The position numbers and the translations under genes are program-made. This document shows positions 46,601-58,380 of a stretch of 64,000 nucleotides of DNA, piece by piece; within the stretch, counting starts at the first letter, position 1; every line of letters starts with the position of its first letter. This DNA is from Euglena gracilis (taxonomy: Eukaryota > Euglenida > Euglenophyceae > Euglenales). The stretch covers positions 63,690,257 through 63,754,256 of the forward strand of contig CP154956.1 of NCBI GenBank assembly GCA_039621445.1. Direction: 5' to 3'. The notes below the pieces were generated by a model. It was not told the origin of the DNA. It ran no database searches and saw only the letters and a list, made by a program, of their open reading frames with translations.

Positions 46601-49176
46601 TTGCGCATTTTTGCGCATTTTTGCGCATTTTTTCCGAGGCCGGGCGAGCGCATTTCCCCCCCCCCCTGCAATAGGAAACCCAACCATCACCGGCGTTGTG
46701 GTTTGCACCATGCTGAATATTTTCCCGTTTTGAACAGAATTGGGAACAGAATCTCGGGAAGCCACGATGCACCAATGACGGTCTCGACAGTTTGGTTTCT
46801 CATCCAACACAGCTCTCCATTGATATGAATTCATGGGTCTGAATTTGTAAACCCCCCCAAATATAAAAACCCCCCACAAATACAAACCCCCCTCCCAAAT
46901 ATAAAACCCTTCCTAACTCCTGAGGACCTTGAAATCCCGCCCGAACATAGAATCCTCCCCTCTGGCGCGAAGCGCCGGAAGGAAAATTTTTCGACAAAGT
47001 CTCTTCTGAAATTGTGGTTTTGGCAGATTTGGGAGCAATGTTTACCAAAGACGTGTGAAAATTGCTCCTTCACCCGAAAAGTGAAATTTTTGGACCCCCA
47101 AGGGTGGGCGTATTTGTGATTTTGGACCGAACAAGTGACTACTGGATCCCACCAGGAAGTAGATTTGTCCGACCGAATATAAAACACCCCCCCAAATATA
47201 AAACCCCGTGGGGATCTTGAAATATAAAACCGAATATAAAACTGGGGGGTTATATTTGGGGGTGTTTACTGAGAGAAACAGCCATTTACTCCCAACGTCA
47301 ATTTCCATTCATAGACCTCCATTTTTGGAGGATTGATTTATTTCCGTCGTTGCGCCGTCTCCAACCTTCTGTTTCCGACGCCTGCATTCGCCCCACCACA
47401 CCCACTGGGCGCCATGCACCGAGGGGGAAATGCCGCGCCGCCGCTCGTCCACAGCAATTATGCTGGCGCCGCCGTCTCAACCCACGTCGGCTTCGGCACC
47501 GTGTGCGTCATCAACCTGGCGCATCGCTTCCTCGACAAGGTATGCCATCCGCCCCCTCTCTCCCCCAAAAGTGCTGCTGAGGGGTCTGTCTGGCGGAACT
47601 CACCCCGGCCGTGACCCACCTGACCCCCCAGGCGCAGACGGATCGGGTGCTGCCAGGGAAGGCGTCCGGCTCGCCCGCCTCCGCAGGAGGAGCGGCAGCT
47701 GCCCGGGCGGCCACAGCGCCAGCGGGGGCCCGGCGCCGGCCCCCTGCCGAGCCGATCGCTCGCCCTGGCCGCCGCCAAGCTGCAGCGATGGGCCCGCAGC
47801 CACCTCGCTCGGAAGCTGTGCAGGGTGCGCCGTGCCCCCCCCCCTTCCGCCTGGCATGGGAGCGTAAGATTTCGGGTGTCGGATGTGGGTATCCATCTTT
47901 TGTGTTGCTCTCGCCCCTGACGCCACCACCACCACCGCCGCCAAACGCAGACGTTCGTGGCAAATTGCCTGACTCATGCGGTCGTTTCAGCCTTCGGCTG
48001 GAGTCCAAGGCACTGCCTTCTGTGTGGGTGAGTCTATTTATTTGATGACTGGACAAATGGCCGTGGCAGACGGACGGGTGGATGTATGAACACGGGCATC
48101 TCGTGTGTCCATTTGCGCAAACCTGTGCATGTCGACGTGTTGTGTGGGATGTCAGCATAAGGAGGGGTGGGCCAGCCGGGGGAACCCATCGCCAGGCCCT
48201 GGCGGAGGACGACCAGCTGGTGCAGGCAGGGCAGGCCACTGTCTTCGAGGCCGGGCACAAGCAGCCCATCGCCGGCCCCTTCCGCCAGGCAGCCAACAAG
48301 CTGCCCCTCAGCCTGCAGTTGCATGTGGACCAGTGCGTTGGCGCCTTGCTGGTGATCCAACTCAGCTAAACTGAATGCATTTGGAAGCACCTTTTAGGGG
48401 GGGGGGGGGGCTTTGTTTGTTGGAACCACAACGCTTACAGGCAGTGCACAATTTATATGGAAGGGCGTTTCGTAAACTTTTTGTTGAAATCTGCAGGTAG
48501 CAAACGGACCCAATCTCAACCGCTTTCTCCGAAATCAAATCAGTTAACGTGGTGTGAAACTCGAGCCTGCATGTTTTATGTTGTAATGCATGTTTTCTTT
48601 GCTCTTGTTCATGAAAGCAATGGATACTAATTATTAATTTGTGATACGATACTGCCCAAGTAACCTGCAACTTTGGTGGGGCAAATTTTTGGGTGAAATT
48701 TTTTAGTCCTATTTGGGCAGAACTCCAACGTGATGTTATGTTGTTTATATTGTGGGTTTTCTTGTGTGGTCTTCCCTTTTGTGCGGGAACAGCAATGCAC
48801 TAGTCTGCCCTCATCGCGTGTGGTAAGTTTTCAGGAAGTGTCTATTGCCCAGAGGCTCCAAAGGGCAGAATTATCCCCAGTGTTTGGCGAGTTCTGTTGC
48901 CATTGTTGAGTGGACGACAACTGTGGATGCTGCTTCAGTGCCTTGACACACGTGCTAGTCTTTGCAACACATCGCCTGCGTTTCCCCCGCAGGGCCCTGC
49001 GCAGTCGGCGGACCACCGTCCGCATCACGCTGGCGCCCGACTTCGCCCAAGTGAAGTCCTGGGGCGGCGCAACCAACACCGTCCTGACCCACCACTACAC
49101 CACCAGCCCCGATCCAGGGCTGTCGCACCAAACTAACCCCACCGCCAGCCACCGCTGGAGACTGACCCATCTCTGA
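43617..49176 (+). CDS. CAP/SCP-domain protein with C-terminal extension, multi-exon
   Basis: Exons: 43617-43697 or -43745 (ATG; MLGELWPGDAAGEAAVGVEQ); 43968-44043 (VIAAMNTIRANPAAYTEGGP); 44545-44711 (YYAGKKFQAPGDEAPTLTAE); 45699 to about 45860 (LHAVDIGRTGSTSHTGSNQ); 45901-45998 (IAENLAFGARSAAGHVLLMI); 46103-46159 (LRTRQHRKNILDPHL); 47455-47539 (STHVGFGTVCVINLAHRF); 47687-47824; 48196-48332; 48993-49176 with stop. The CAP hallmarks are present: an N-x-I-R helix, the His of SHTGSN, Glu-Asn of AENLAFG, His of QHRKNIL and the FGTVCVINL strand. Phases match at nearly every junction; exon 5 uses a GC donor (GGGCAGG) and exon 4 probably does. After the CAP domain, exon 8 has KLQRWARSHLARKL, which fits an IQ motif. 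Exons 9-10 (DDQLVQAGQATVFEAGHKQP; TTVRITLAPDFAQVKSWGGA) look like beta-rich sequence of unknown type. No signal peptide is seen. A frame just upstream (EQLLVQGQASDLHRRAAIPR) may be a missed 5' exon. Confidence 0.85.
44893..45130. mobile_element. Member of the CAGGCTG/TGCCTGGGCAGGCA element family in a CAP-gene intron
   Basis: It has GTGCCTGCCTGGGCAGGCAT, a G-run, CACTCGGCCAAGGCACTTCC and GGAAGCCCAGAAAACCCC, the same order as the copies near 564-780 and 35222-35450. Confidence 0.65.
45183..45535. mobile_element. AAATATAAAGCCCC TIR element in a CAP-gene intron
   Basis: The left end reads ATAAACCCCCCCAAATATAA, the right GGCTTTATATTTGGGGG. It resembles the GTAAACCC...AAATATAAA element at 46847-47269. 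Confidence 0.65.
46199..46672. mobile_element. GCGCATTTTT-rich TIR element, copy C, in a CAP-gene intron
   Basis: The left end GCAGGGGGGGGAAATGCG mirrors the right end GCGCATTTCCCCCCCCCCTGC; GCAATAGG occurs at both edges. GCGCATTTTT arrays lie on both sides of a middle (CATTATTCTATATAATTTCT, TTTGGTGCCATTTTTTGC) shared with the copy at 9535-9918. Confidence 0.8.
46847..47269. mobile_element. GTAAACCCCCCCAAATATAAA TIR element in a CAP-gene intron
   Basis: It starts GTAAACCCCCCCAAATATAA and ends GTTATATTTGGGGGTGTTTAC. The hairpin core GGCGCGAAGCGCCGG is at about 46966. Several AAATATAAAACCCC blocks lie near both ends. Confidence 0.8.
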
Positions 49177-50926
49177 GGTCTCTCCGGTTGGACAGTGTTG
49201 CACCCGTTCTTTTTCGCTTTTCTTTTCCAGTGGACAGGTACACAATACAGAGCATTAACCCCCAAGTAACCTGGTGGGAGGCAAGGCAAAGAAGACGGTT
49301 CCAGTGACCTGGCACCCACCAGGTCGTTTGGGCTTACGTAGGAAACCAGCCGTGGGGGGTGCACCAAAGATTGGCTGCAACAGGGTCCTCAGAATCATTT
49401 CATCACCGGGACGACGACTGGTTTTTGACTCGAATCCCCTCGGTTAGCAGAAAGCTAGCAGTGATACAGTGCTGAAGGCACCAGAAGAATTCTAAGCCAC
49501 TTTTTTCATTTTTGTGTTGCAATGTGTCCAATCTCTGTCAATCAATTTTGTGTCCAATCTCTGGATCCCAGAGTGGCCGACCTTGGGGTGGTGAGTTGAA
49601 GGGGTGGAGGTCAAAAAAAAACAGGGCCGAATCCGGAAAAACTGCCCTGTCGGGGAATTTTTATTGACCCCCCGGGGCGTCACTTCCAGTGACGCCCACT
49701 CTTCGGCCTGGCTCATGCAATGTCCACCAGTTTAATATTTAATATTTTTTTGGTGCAGCACGTGATTTTTGGATATTTTGTCGTGACATTTCAACGTTTT
49801 TCTTGGCAAAAGTGAAAGGTGGATTCCAAACAGGAGGGTCTGGGAAAACCCGAGCTCTTGTATCCTCCAGCTGCTGCCTGACGGAGTCAGTTCAGGGACA
49901 AGGCGTCACTTGAGCTGAAAGGCACCCACCAGGGTTCGATATAAGGAGGGCGTACATGGTTAGGGGGGGGGGGGGGTGTCCCCCCCCCCCCCCCCCCCTC
50001 CTGGCCCGCAGGGGGGTTTTGGACCACCCCCGTCCGGACCGACCCTCGGGGGGTACCCGGGACCCCCCCAAAAAGGGTCCATTTTTTCCTCCGGCGCTTC
50101 GCACCGAAGATTTTTTGCATTTTTGGCCAATTTTTGCCCAAAAAGTGCCCAAAATGGCACTTTTGGTCGTTTTGGGGGGTCAAAATTTTTCGATCACCCT
50201 GACCGCGCCACTGTTTAGGTGGGGGGGGGTGTCCCCCCCACCCCCCCCTCCTGGCCCGCAGGGGGGGTCCGGACCACCCCCCCCCTCCTCTCCTTACATC
50301 GAACCCTGGCACCCACCCCGGGGAAGGGGGTGGTCCAGCCAGCTGGCAGCCTTTTCCTGGCCTCCCCCTCCCCCCCCATCGACAAATTGTTTATTCAGTT
50401 TCCAGCTGCCATATTGGCGGCTGGAGAGTGACAGATTTTGGCTTTAAGAGGTGCAAAACAGGTCCAAGAATGGGGGAAATGGGTCGGAGATGTGCTGACT
50501 AGCTCAAATTTGTGGTCAAAGTTTTTTCTTTGCATAATTGGCAATTTTGGGGCATTTTTGAAAGGTTTCGGTTTTTGCTCGTTTTTTCGATTTTCGGAGC
50601 CCGGTTCCCGAACCCGGGAACCCCCAGTCGTTCCTAGTTCCAGCTGGGGAACCTCTTTGGGGAGGTCAGCCAGCAGCCTTTTTCCAGCTAGCGCAAGTTT
50701 TCCAGCCCTGAGCTGGACCCCCTTCTTCAAGCAACGCCCTGCTCAGGGATCAGGCAATTGTGTGTTTCTTTTCCTTTGAGGTTTAAGCACTCCAGCTTCA
50801 AGCTAATGCTTTCAGCGTGATTGAGAATATGGGATGCATTTGCCGGCCCTTCAACCACCTTGTGCCTCGCCTCCAGGCTTGCAGACCACCCCTGAGGCAT
50901 CCCCTGCCCCCGTCCCTCATGTCGCG
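49177..50926. other. Spacer between CAP gene and TFIIA gamma gene
   Basis: It contains the hAT-like MITE at 49930-50308 and a CCAGCCAGC-type repeat at about 50330-50730 that is also seen near 8640, 10310, 13330 and 51430. No exon seen. Confidence 0.6.
49930..50308. mobile_element. hAT-like MITE, CAGGGTTCGATATAAGG ends, copy 2, with perfect 8-bp target duplication
   Basis: Ends are CAGGGTTCGATATAAGGAGG and TCCTTACATCGAACCCTG. The flanking 8-mer GCACCCAC is identical at 49922-49929 and 50309-50316. The interior matches 28057-28449 closely, including the core CCGGCGCTTCGCACCGAAGA. The near identity of the copies suggests recent activity. Confidence 0.92.
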
Positions 50927-53900
50927 ATGAGCGCCAAGGTGTACCAGATCTACCGCGCCTCCACCCTGGGGGAGACGCTGGGGGAGTCGCTGAACGAGTT
51001 GCAGAGGAAATACCCGGCGCTCAATGAGGAGATCAAGGCGTGAGCATATGGTTGCATGGCTCGGGGCAGTGGTTATGGCCTGAATCAAACTTCATCCCAT
51101 TGGCAATGCCTCTGGGGGGGATGGGCTAGTGGGACCCGGCTTTGGGTGCAGTTCCATGCAAACAAATTTCGGCAAGAAGCAAAATTTTGTGTAGTCTTTT
51201 GTGCAATTTCAGTGTGAGGTGTCAAAATGTAATTCTAATTTTTGAGAATGGCCAAAAATTATGTGGGATTTGAATTTGTAGGTTTTTTTTAATTTGCGGT
51301 AAACCAGAAAAACACTGTCACAAAAGGTCAGAATTTTTTGGGGGATGGGAAATGTTCAAACTGATGAAGAAATGGGATCCAATGGTGGCTTTTCTAATCA
51401 GGGGTTTTCTCATGGACCCCAAGAGAGTTTCGGCCGGCTGGAAAAAGTTGCTGGCTGGCTGGACCCCCCCCCCCCTTGTGGGGGGTTGGCCTGCTGGACC
51501 CAAGTGGAAACCAACACCTGCAGAAAAGGCCAAAATCCAGCCAAGCTGGATTTTTCAGCCAAAACGTCGAGGTGAAATCACCCAGAAAACCTTCAAAAAA
51601 ACACCATTTTTGGCCGTTAGACTTTTTTCAAAAAAATTTGATGGTTCGCACCAATAAATTTTCGGCTCAGCCCAGGCTGGCCCAAACAATATTTTGGCGA
51701 ACCCCGGGGGAGGGGGGGTTGGCAACCCAACCGGCAGCTTCTGGCTGAAAAAAGGGTGGCAGGCTGGCTGGACCCCCCAGGGATAGGTTGCCTCTGGCTT
51801 TTGAAAACCCCTGTGTGCAATGTCCTTTTTGTGACCCCCTTGGAAGGTCCTGCGCAGGTCTTTCTGTGCTTTTTGGCAAAAAAAAGTTGTTTTTTTAAAG
51901 TTTTTGGAAAGCTCAGATTTTGGAAAGCATTTTAGTTTTCCCAATATTTTTCTGTAATTTTTTCTACTGCATTTTTCCAATGCCTCTTTGATGAAAGGTA
52001 AACACCAGGCTGGTCTTAAAGAAGATTTCACACAAACCAAAATCTGGATCTCTCCAAAATTCAAATTTCCAAAAGCAAGATTTTAAAAAAATATTTCCCA
52101 AAACATTTTCCCCCTAATTTTCATTTCCTTTAATTTTGGATTACTGTTTTGCATTTATACCCATAGATTTTTTAGGGTTTGGGTAAGGGTTTCGGGCCAG
52201 GGCCAGGGTTAGGGTCTATTGGGCCCCTTTGACGACTAGGCAGCGGAGCTATTTCCAAAATTCACCTGTTTTGTGGTCATTTTTTGGACCTGCCCCATTG
52301 AAGCGGGTAACTCGGGCTAGCCGCAAAATTAGGATTAAATGTAGGGTATTTCTAAACCCGCCCCCAAAAATAAGACCCAGGTCTTATTTTTGGGTCCGTT
52401 GTCGGAAGCCTCCAGGGGGGGTCTTATTATTGGGGGGTCTTATTTTTGGATTTTTTTCCTGACCGACCCGGGCCCGAAAAACCACCATTTTGCAGGTTCA
52501 AAAGCACTGAAAGTTTTCCTTCGGCGCTTCGCGCCACGTGTAACCTTGGTGTAAATTGACATTGACCATGTTTCTTTGAACTTCAAAAATCTGAAATTTT
52601 GGAAGTTGCATCATTTTTGTGCATGACATTGGGGTTTCTGGTAATTTTTCAGGGAAAATTTTTCAGTTTGGGTTTTTTTTTTTTGGGTGGCCGTGGGCTT
52701 TTTCTGCGCTTTGGTTTCCTCTCGTCCGCTTCGCACATCTTTTTATTTTGTGCAGTGAGGGTCCGTGTCGGGAGGACATTGGCGGGTTTAGGGTTGGTTT
52801 GGTATTTGTCGCGGGTGAAAATTATTCCGTCCCCGGGCGCTTCGCTTCGCACAGGTGCGGTTATATTGTTTTTTTGTATGGGAGGGTCGCTGAGTTCTTA
52901 TCTCTTTATGGGTAAGAGTGAAGCTCACCCTGAGCAAAAGGGGGGTCCAACCCCCCTCCCCCCCCCCTGGTCGGGGCCACCTCGGGAACCGGCGGATTAT
53001 CACCATGATCCCGCCTCCGTTCCCGGAATTTTTTTCCTGTTGCGAGCGACTGGATTTCTAGTTTCCGAATCACCTCCATTTGACCCCTATCTCCCCGCCA
53101 GGCCCAAGTTATTCACCTGCGAAGGGGTCCAAACTGGGTAGGATTGGCCCGCCCCTCCCCTCTTCCGACTCTGCCATTTTGCCAGGGGCCAAAAATCGGT
53201 CAAAAAAATCAAATTTTCGAAAATATCGAGAAAATGTACATTATTTCCGGAAGTGTCCCACTGACGAAATGTACCCCGGGAGGCCCTCTATCACCCCTCA
53301 TTCGTCGTTTTGGCCGCCGACACACCTGGCCCGTGTTCCAGCGCACTTTTGTGGCCCAAAACAGCCATTTTGGGGTGTTTTTTTTTGGGCCGGTTTTTTT
53401 TTGGCCAAAAAAATTTATTTTTTCAAAATATCTCGACAATGAAGCAAAATCAAAGAAAATGTCTGGAGAGCAAAAATGAAGCCCTTGGAATGCCTTATCC
53501 AACCATGGTTTATTTTCCCCCCAACTCTTCGTGTAGCCCGAGTTATGGCCATTTTTCGGCCCATGTTACCCCATTTCTGGCCATTTTGGGCTGCTTTCGG
53601 GGTCAAAAAATCGATGTTTCCAAAATATCTCCAAAATGAAGCAAAATTAAAGGAAATGTTGTGAAGAACTAATTTGAAGCCCTTGCAATGCCCTATCTGA
53701 CCTTATTTTGATTTCCCCGCAACTCCCCTCCTTTTACGGGTTGATTTCCGTAAATCAACCCGAAATATTTACGGCCCGAAACAGCGCGGCAGGCTTGCGA
53801 CTTATCCGCTTTTTGGCCCTGTTTTGGGGTCAAAAAAGCAATTTTTCTAAAATTACTCAAAAATGGTGGTGAATCAAAGGAAATGTCAGGGGGACCTAAA

Positions 53901-56171
53901 TTAGTTACGGCCATTTTTCAGCCAATTTTGGCCATTTTGTACAGTTTTGGCTTGTTTTGACTTAGCCGTTTTCGGTCATTTTAGGTCAAAAAGTCGAAAA
54001 AAATGGGAAAATATTTTGCTTGGAACGATGTTTTTTTTTTTTGGCCGCCCAGGCCCAGAAAACCTGTTTTTGAGCCGAAAACGAGCGTTTTTCGACCCCC
54101 CCCCCCGGCGCATCATCATAAGTAATCTGAAACTTGCAATGCTAGGTTTTTTTGGCCGTCCACTGCGTGCCAGTCCCATTAAGAGCTCAGCATTATTCAA
54201 AACCTGGTCTTATTTTTGGATTTGCTCGATCGGCCCAGGGGTGGTCTTATTTTGGGGGGGGGTTATTTTGGGGGGGGTTTAGATGGGGCGGGGGACAATG
54301 AGGGAAATTTCTATCCAAGAAAACTTCGCGGGGGCGGAGTTGGTTCATACCGGCCCACCCTAAGTTGGGGGGGGGGGGCGTTTCCTCCTGGTAAGCTTCA
54401 CTCTACCCATAAAGGGATAATAGCTCAGCGCCACCCTCCCCAATTATAGCCCCAATCTGATTATTAAACCCCCCCACCAGTGAAGAAAATGAAACGGCCA
54501 TGGGCTGCCCTTTCGCTTGGCTCAAGGAAGCCGCACAGGGGTCAGAGATTCAATCTAAGCCCGTTTTTGCTCCCCCCCGTATTGAGGAGGAAAATTATTT
54601 ACTCAGAAAAATTCGAAAACCCTAAGAAATACCATTTATTTTTTTTCCACCACACGTTGTTGTTGAATGACATTGTTTGATGTGTCACAGTTTTTTTCCC
54701 ACAAATTTTCACAGAATTTTCCAAAAAAAACAGAATTCCCTCTTCTCCAATTATTCCCTTGTTCGAAAAACATGGGAATGGTTTGGGGGATCGGAGGGCA
54801 TTTTCAAAGGCACAATTTCAATCCCACAGAAATGTCTGTTAAACCTCCATTTTTTCTTACAAAGCTTGGGATTTTTTGGAAACCTGTATTGGGCAATATG
54901 GGAATAAAAATGGTGGAGGCCAGTGGCCTCTTTCTGCCTCGTGAGCACAAAATATTTTCGTTTGGGTTTTAATGAAGATGCACATCACAACATTAAGATC
55001 ACCAGATTTATGTCATTGTGACCCTTGCCTATTTATTCTCATTTTTTTGGTTTTGCACGTTATTCTCCCACCAGTTTTCCACTCTTCTCCTTTTTTTTTC
55101 CATTGAAAGTTGCATGTCATTGGTGGATTTCATCTTATTTTTCTCCAAAGATTCACTGCACTTTGAGAAAAAATGCATTTTTTTCACAGCCTCATATCAT
55201 TGACCCCCCAAAAAACTTAGACCCGCCCTTCTTTTCCACCATCGCCCTCCCAGGAACGCATCTTAAGCCAGTTCGACCGCAGTGTCACCCAAGCCCTCGG
55301 TGAGCTAAACAACAGGGCGACAATCAAGGCGGCGCCAAAGGAGGTGTGCCGGCCTTCGCCCTCCTCCAGTTCCATGGCTGCCCTGCAATCCAGTGCCACC
55401 GCCCACCCCCCGATGCTGCTACTCACATTCCCTCAGGTTTTTGTGTGGGAATGGCGGAACGCGGTGGATGAGGAGTGGGTGCGGTATCCGCCCGACCTCC
55501 AGGCCCGGCTGGAGGAGACGTTCATGCATTACGGGGCCGTGCAAGCCTTGTTGTGTCGGCAGGAGAGGGGAGAGGCAGTAACCTGCAGCGGCGTCATTCC
55601 ATTTTGTGATTCCAGTTTTTGGAGGTTGGGGGGCACTTGGCGCTTGGCATCGCCCGGAAGGCGCGGATCGTCACCAAGGCCGACACGTTCGTCGTGACAT
55701 TCGACGGCAGCGAGGAGGGTCGCCACATGCAGCGCTGCCTGCGGACGGGGACCGACAGGCTGCTTCCCCCTCGGCATTTGGTAGCCCGTCCCCCACGTGT
55801 TCAAAGCGCCAGAGGGTGATCAGACCCGGAAGGGAGCATTGGACAGTTGTAACAATAGCTTTTTTCTTTTTTTTTGAGAAGGGAACGGCCTGCGACCGAC
55901 ACCCATGTGAGACGGGTGAACAAGGTGTGCGTCTGCCTTGGCACCTGCAACAGGCCTGCGTCAGCAAGCGCATAACACCAGGGTTTTGCATTCTCAAAAA
56001 ACCTCATTTTCTGGCGATGTGGTTGCTTTCGATGAGCGCAGTGCCGTCCCGTGCATCGCACAGGGGATGCTCCCTGTGTATCGTTGTGTGGACCAGAATT
56101 GGGTGTTCGTGTTGAAGGATGCGGAGTTGGTGGTGGACAAAGGCGATGTGGTGCAGATCCCGTTCATGCGT
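50927..56171 (+). CDS. GTF2A2: TFIIA gamma (small) subunit carrying an inserted WWE-like domain, multi-exon
   Basis: TFIIA gamma helps TBP bind the TATA box. Exon 1, 50927-51037, starts MSAKVYQIYRASTLGETLGE (family N-terminus: YxxYRxxTLGxxLxESL) and ends EEIK at a GC donor (AAG-GCGTGA). Exon 2, 55254-55343, gives ILSQFDRSVTQALGELNNRA, the conserved FDK-x-I-x-x-AL helix. Exons 3 (55437-55538; FVWEWRNAVDEEWVRYPPDL) and 4 (55616-55780; TKADTFVVTFDGSEEG, then RHMQRCLRTG) together read as one WWE domain, with the W-E-W, later W, and Y-P in place. Exon 5, 56064-56171, gives GMLPVYRCVDQNWVFVLKDA, the conserved YRxCDxxWxFxL strand block. Exons 2-5 all begin and end in phase 0, so a TFIIA gamma made by joining exon 2 to exon 5 and one containing WWE are both in frame. 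The 3' end is uncertain: reading past 56171 gives a stop at 56330, or a further exon exists. Intron 1 (over 4 kb) holds a 1.9-kb TIR element. Confidence 0.85.
52351..54283. mobile_element. 1.9-kb TIR element with TCTAAACCC...GGGTTTAGA ends in TFIIA gamma intron 1
   Basis: The left side reads TCTAAACCCGCCCCCAAAAA then TAAGACC. The right side is GGTCTTATTTTGGGG, a second TTATTTTGGGG, and GGGTTTAGA. Near the left is the core CGGCGCTTCGCGCC (about 52520). The inner part holds three or four imperfect tandem units of roughly 170-220 bp, each with AAAATATCTC, AATGAAGCAAAATCAAAG, GGAAATGT and AAGCCCTTGGAATGCC-like segments (about 53210, 53430, 53620, 53850). No transposase frame seen. Confidence 0.75.
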
Positions 56172-58380
56172 GTATGGGCATCCAGGCAGGGATTTTGGTG
56201 GCGTGACGGGCGGGGAGGAAAGCAACTGTTTCAAGAATTAGGGGGGAAGAAGAAGAACGCAGCCCCACACCTGTGGGACCACCAGGGGGGCACCACTTGT
56301 TTGGGGAAGGGGGAAGTCGGGCACCCCTAGATTTGCATTCTCCGTCTTGAGGCAGTTTTGGACGAAGTTAGGTCTGTATTAAGCTGAACCTTCCGCCTAA
56401 ATGGAGCCCAATTTTGCCCTGATTTAGGCCTGAAATCCCTGACCTTGACCGGCAACCGGCACCTTGAACAGCAACCATAAACCTATCCCCAAACCTAACA
56501 TGTCAAATGCGCTGTGGTACACCATGAGTTTCACGAAGTCCTGCGATAGAACCTGGGAATCGTGCCCCATGCAAGTGAGACCCCCGCCCCTAGGCACGTT
56601 AATGGGACATCCCTCCCGGGGGGTCCCAGTATGGGGCTGCCAAGAAGAATTCAGCCTGCTGGTCAATCAAACCGACTTACCATCAAAATGGGGTGTTGCT
56701 ACTCTCATCCCTTCATGGAAAGAGGCGAAGCTTAGCCAGGTGAAATGGGTTGAACCCCCCCAGCCTCTTGTCCCCCAGCACCTAGCATACAACCAATCAA
56801 ACAAGCAATCAATGAAATGAAATAAAACTGTTGTTTCGTATCCCCATGCAACCCTGATTGCATTCCTCAAAATTATTGCTTGTGACAGTTCAGCGCTCCA
56901 CGGATGACTGTTTTTGCACTCATGGTCGATGGCGAGGACAAATCTTTTTTCTGTTCTGTTCTGTCCTGTGTCAGATAAAGTTCTTCGAGAAAGCACTTCC
57001 CAGGCAAGACACTGAAGCAAGTTTGGTGGTCAGTGTTTGAACATTGAAAGAACGCTTTTTAAGAAAAGGTGCTGGTGAGGTTTCATTCAATTGCCAAACT
57101 GTTTCAGAAGTGGAAATTCCAAATTTGGGCAATTTTGGGGGCTTTGCGAAAAGGCACCTGAAAACACTGGGCCCAAATAGAATGGGGCTTTTTGTAAAAA
57201 AAAGAATATCTTCACCATAGGTCGCAAGGGAGGATGCGGATTCAGGGGGGACGAAAAGAACTAAACTCCCTTGAAAACGCTAGACGAGCACCAAATTGAC
57301 GACGGTCAAACCACCAACTTTCAATTTTGAATCACCGAAAAGGTGGGAGAAACTGGCGAACAAGGCATGGCCTCACAAGGTCTTTGTGCTTCACCCTCGG
57401 TGCCCATTCCTCCCTGGTCGGTTCCTCGCAGGAGTGCGGCAGCCATCTTTCCTGGCGAAAAGACGCCACGCGAGGCCTTCTCACCCACCGCGCCGCCGAA
57501 AACAAGGGGGCCCCGCAGGGTTTGAATTTCGGAGCCCGCGTGCGCAACGGTCTCGGAGTTTGCGGTCTTCCCGGAAACTCCCTTTTTCAAAAATGCCGTG
57601 AACACTCGGGCCCGTAATTTCGAGGTGGTGGTGAGGTGGTCGGGTGAGGACCTTCTGTCATTGGAAAAAGGATTTTACCGCACCGTCTTCTTGTGCTGCG
57701 CCGTCCTCGCCCCTTCCTCCCCCTTCCTTTGTCGGGAGAGATCGACTATTCGTCCACTTCTTAAAAAATCGAGGCCATTTAAAAATTTCATAATTTCGAG
57801 GCGGAGTATATGTACTGAAAACCCATTGGTGATCCATAGCTGGCCATTTTTTTTGCCATTTAGGCCGCGTTTAGGCCGGAGATTTTTAGACACTTTCAGC
57901 CCGCATTTGAGCCCATTTCAAACCTAACGGTCTCCAATTTTCGCCCAGAAAAACCTTAGACGAAGCGTCTTCACTTACGTTTACCATATGCCTTGGGGCG
58001 ACTTTGGCCCCCTCCCACCCTGGTCCCCCAGACCCTGGGCATAGACGAGCTCCTCTAAAAAAATGGCACTGGATTCGTCCCCCTTCCCCGCGACCGCCCC
58101 TCGGACTTCAAATTTTCAGGCGCCTCCGCGCGAAAATTGGGCACTTAAAAAAAATTTTGACCCATGGTTGCGTTAAATCCAGTTTTTTTTTGCGGCTTAA
58201 ATGAGATAATCCGCTCCGCGCCGGCGGCTGGGAAAAATCTACTTTCAAGAAGACCAAGGGGGGCTCCTCAGATTTTTTCGGATCGGAGGAATCAGGGTGC
58301 ATTTGCGAACATTTCAGGGGGAAACAGCCGAGAACTCCGGCAAAAGCCACCCCGGCGAGTAAATTTGGCAGTGGTGTGCT

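Noticed and set aside
52170-52215. Telomere-like TTAGGGT text
   Set aside because: Only a few degenerate units (GGTTTGGGTAAGGGTTTCGGG), no array; similar text lies in the palindrome at 21.6 kb.
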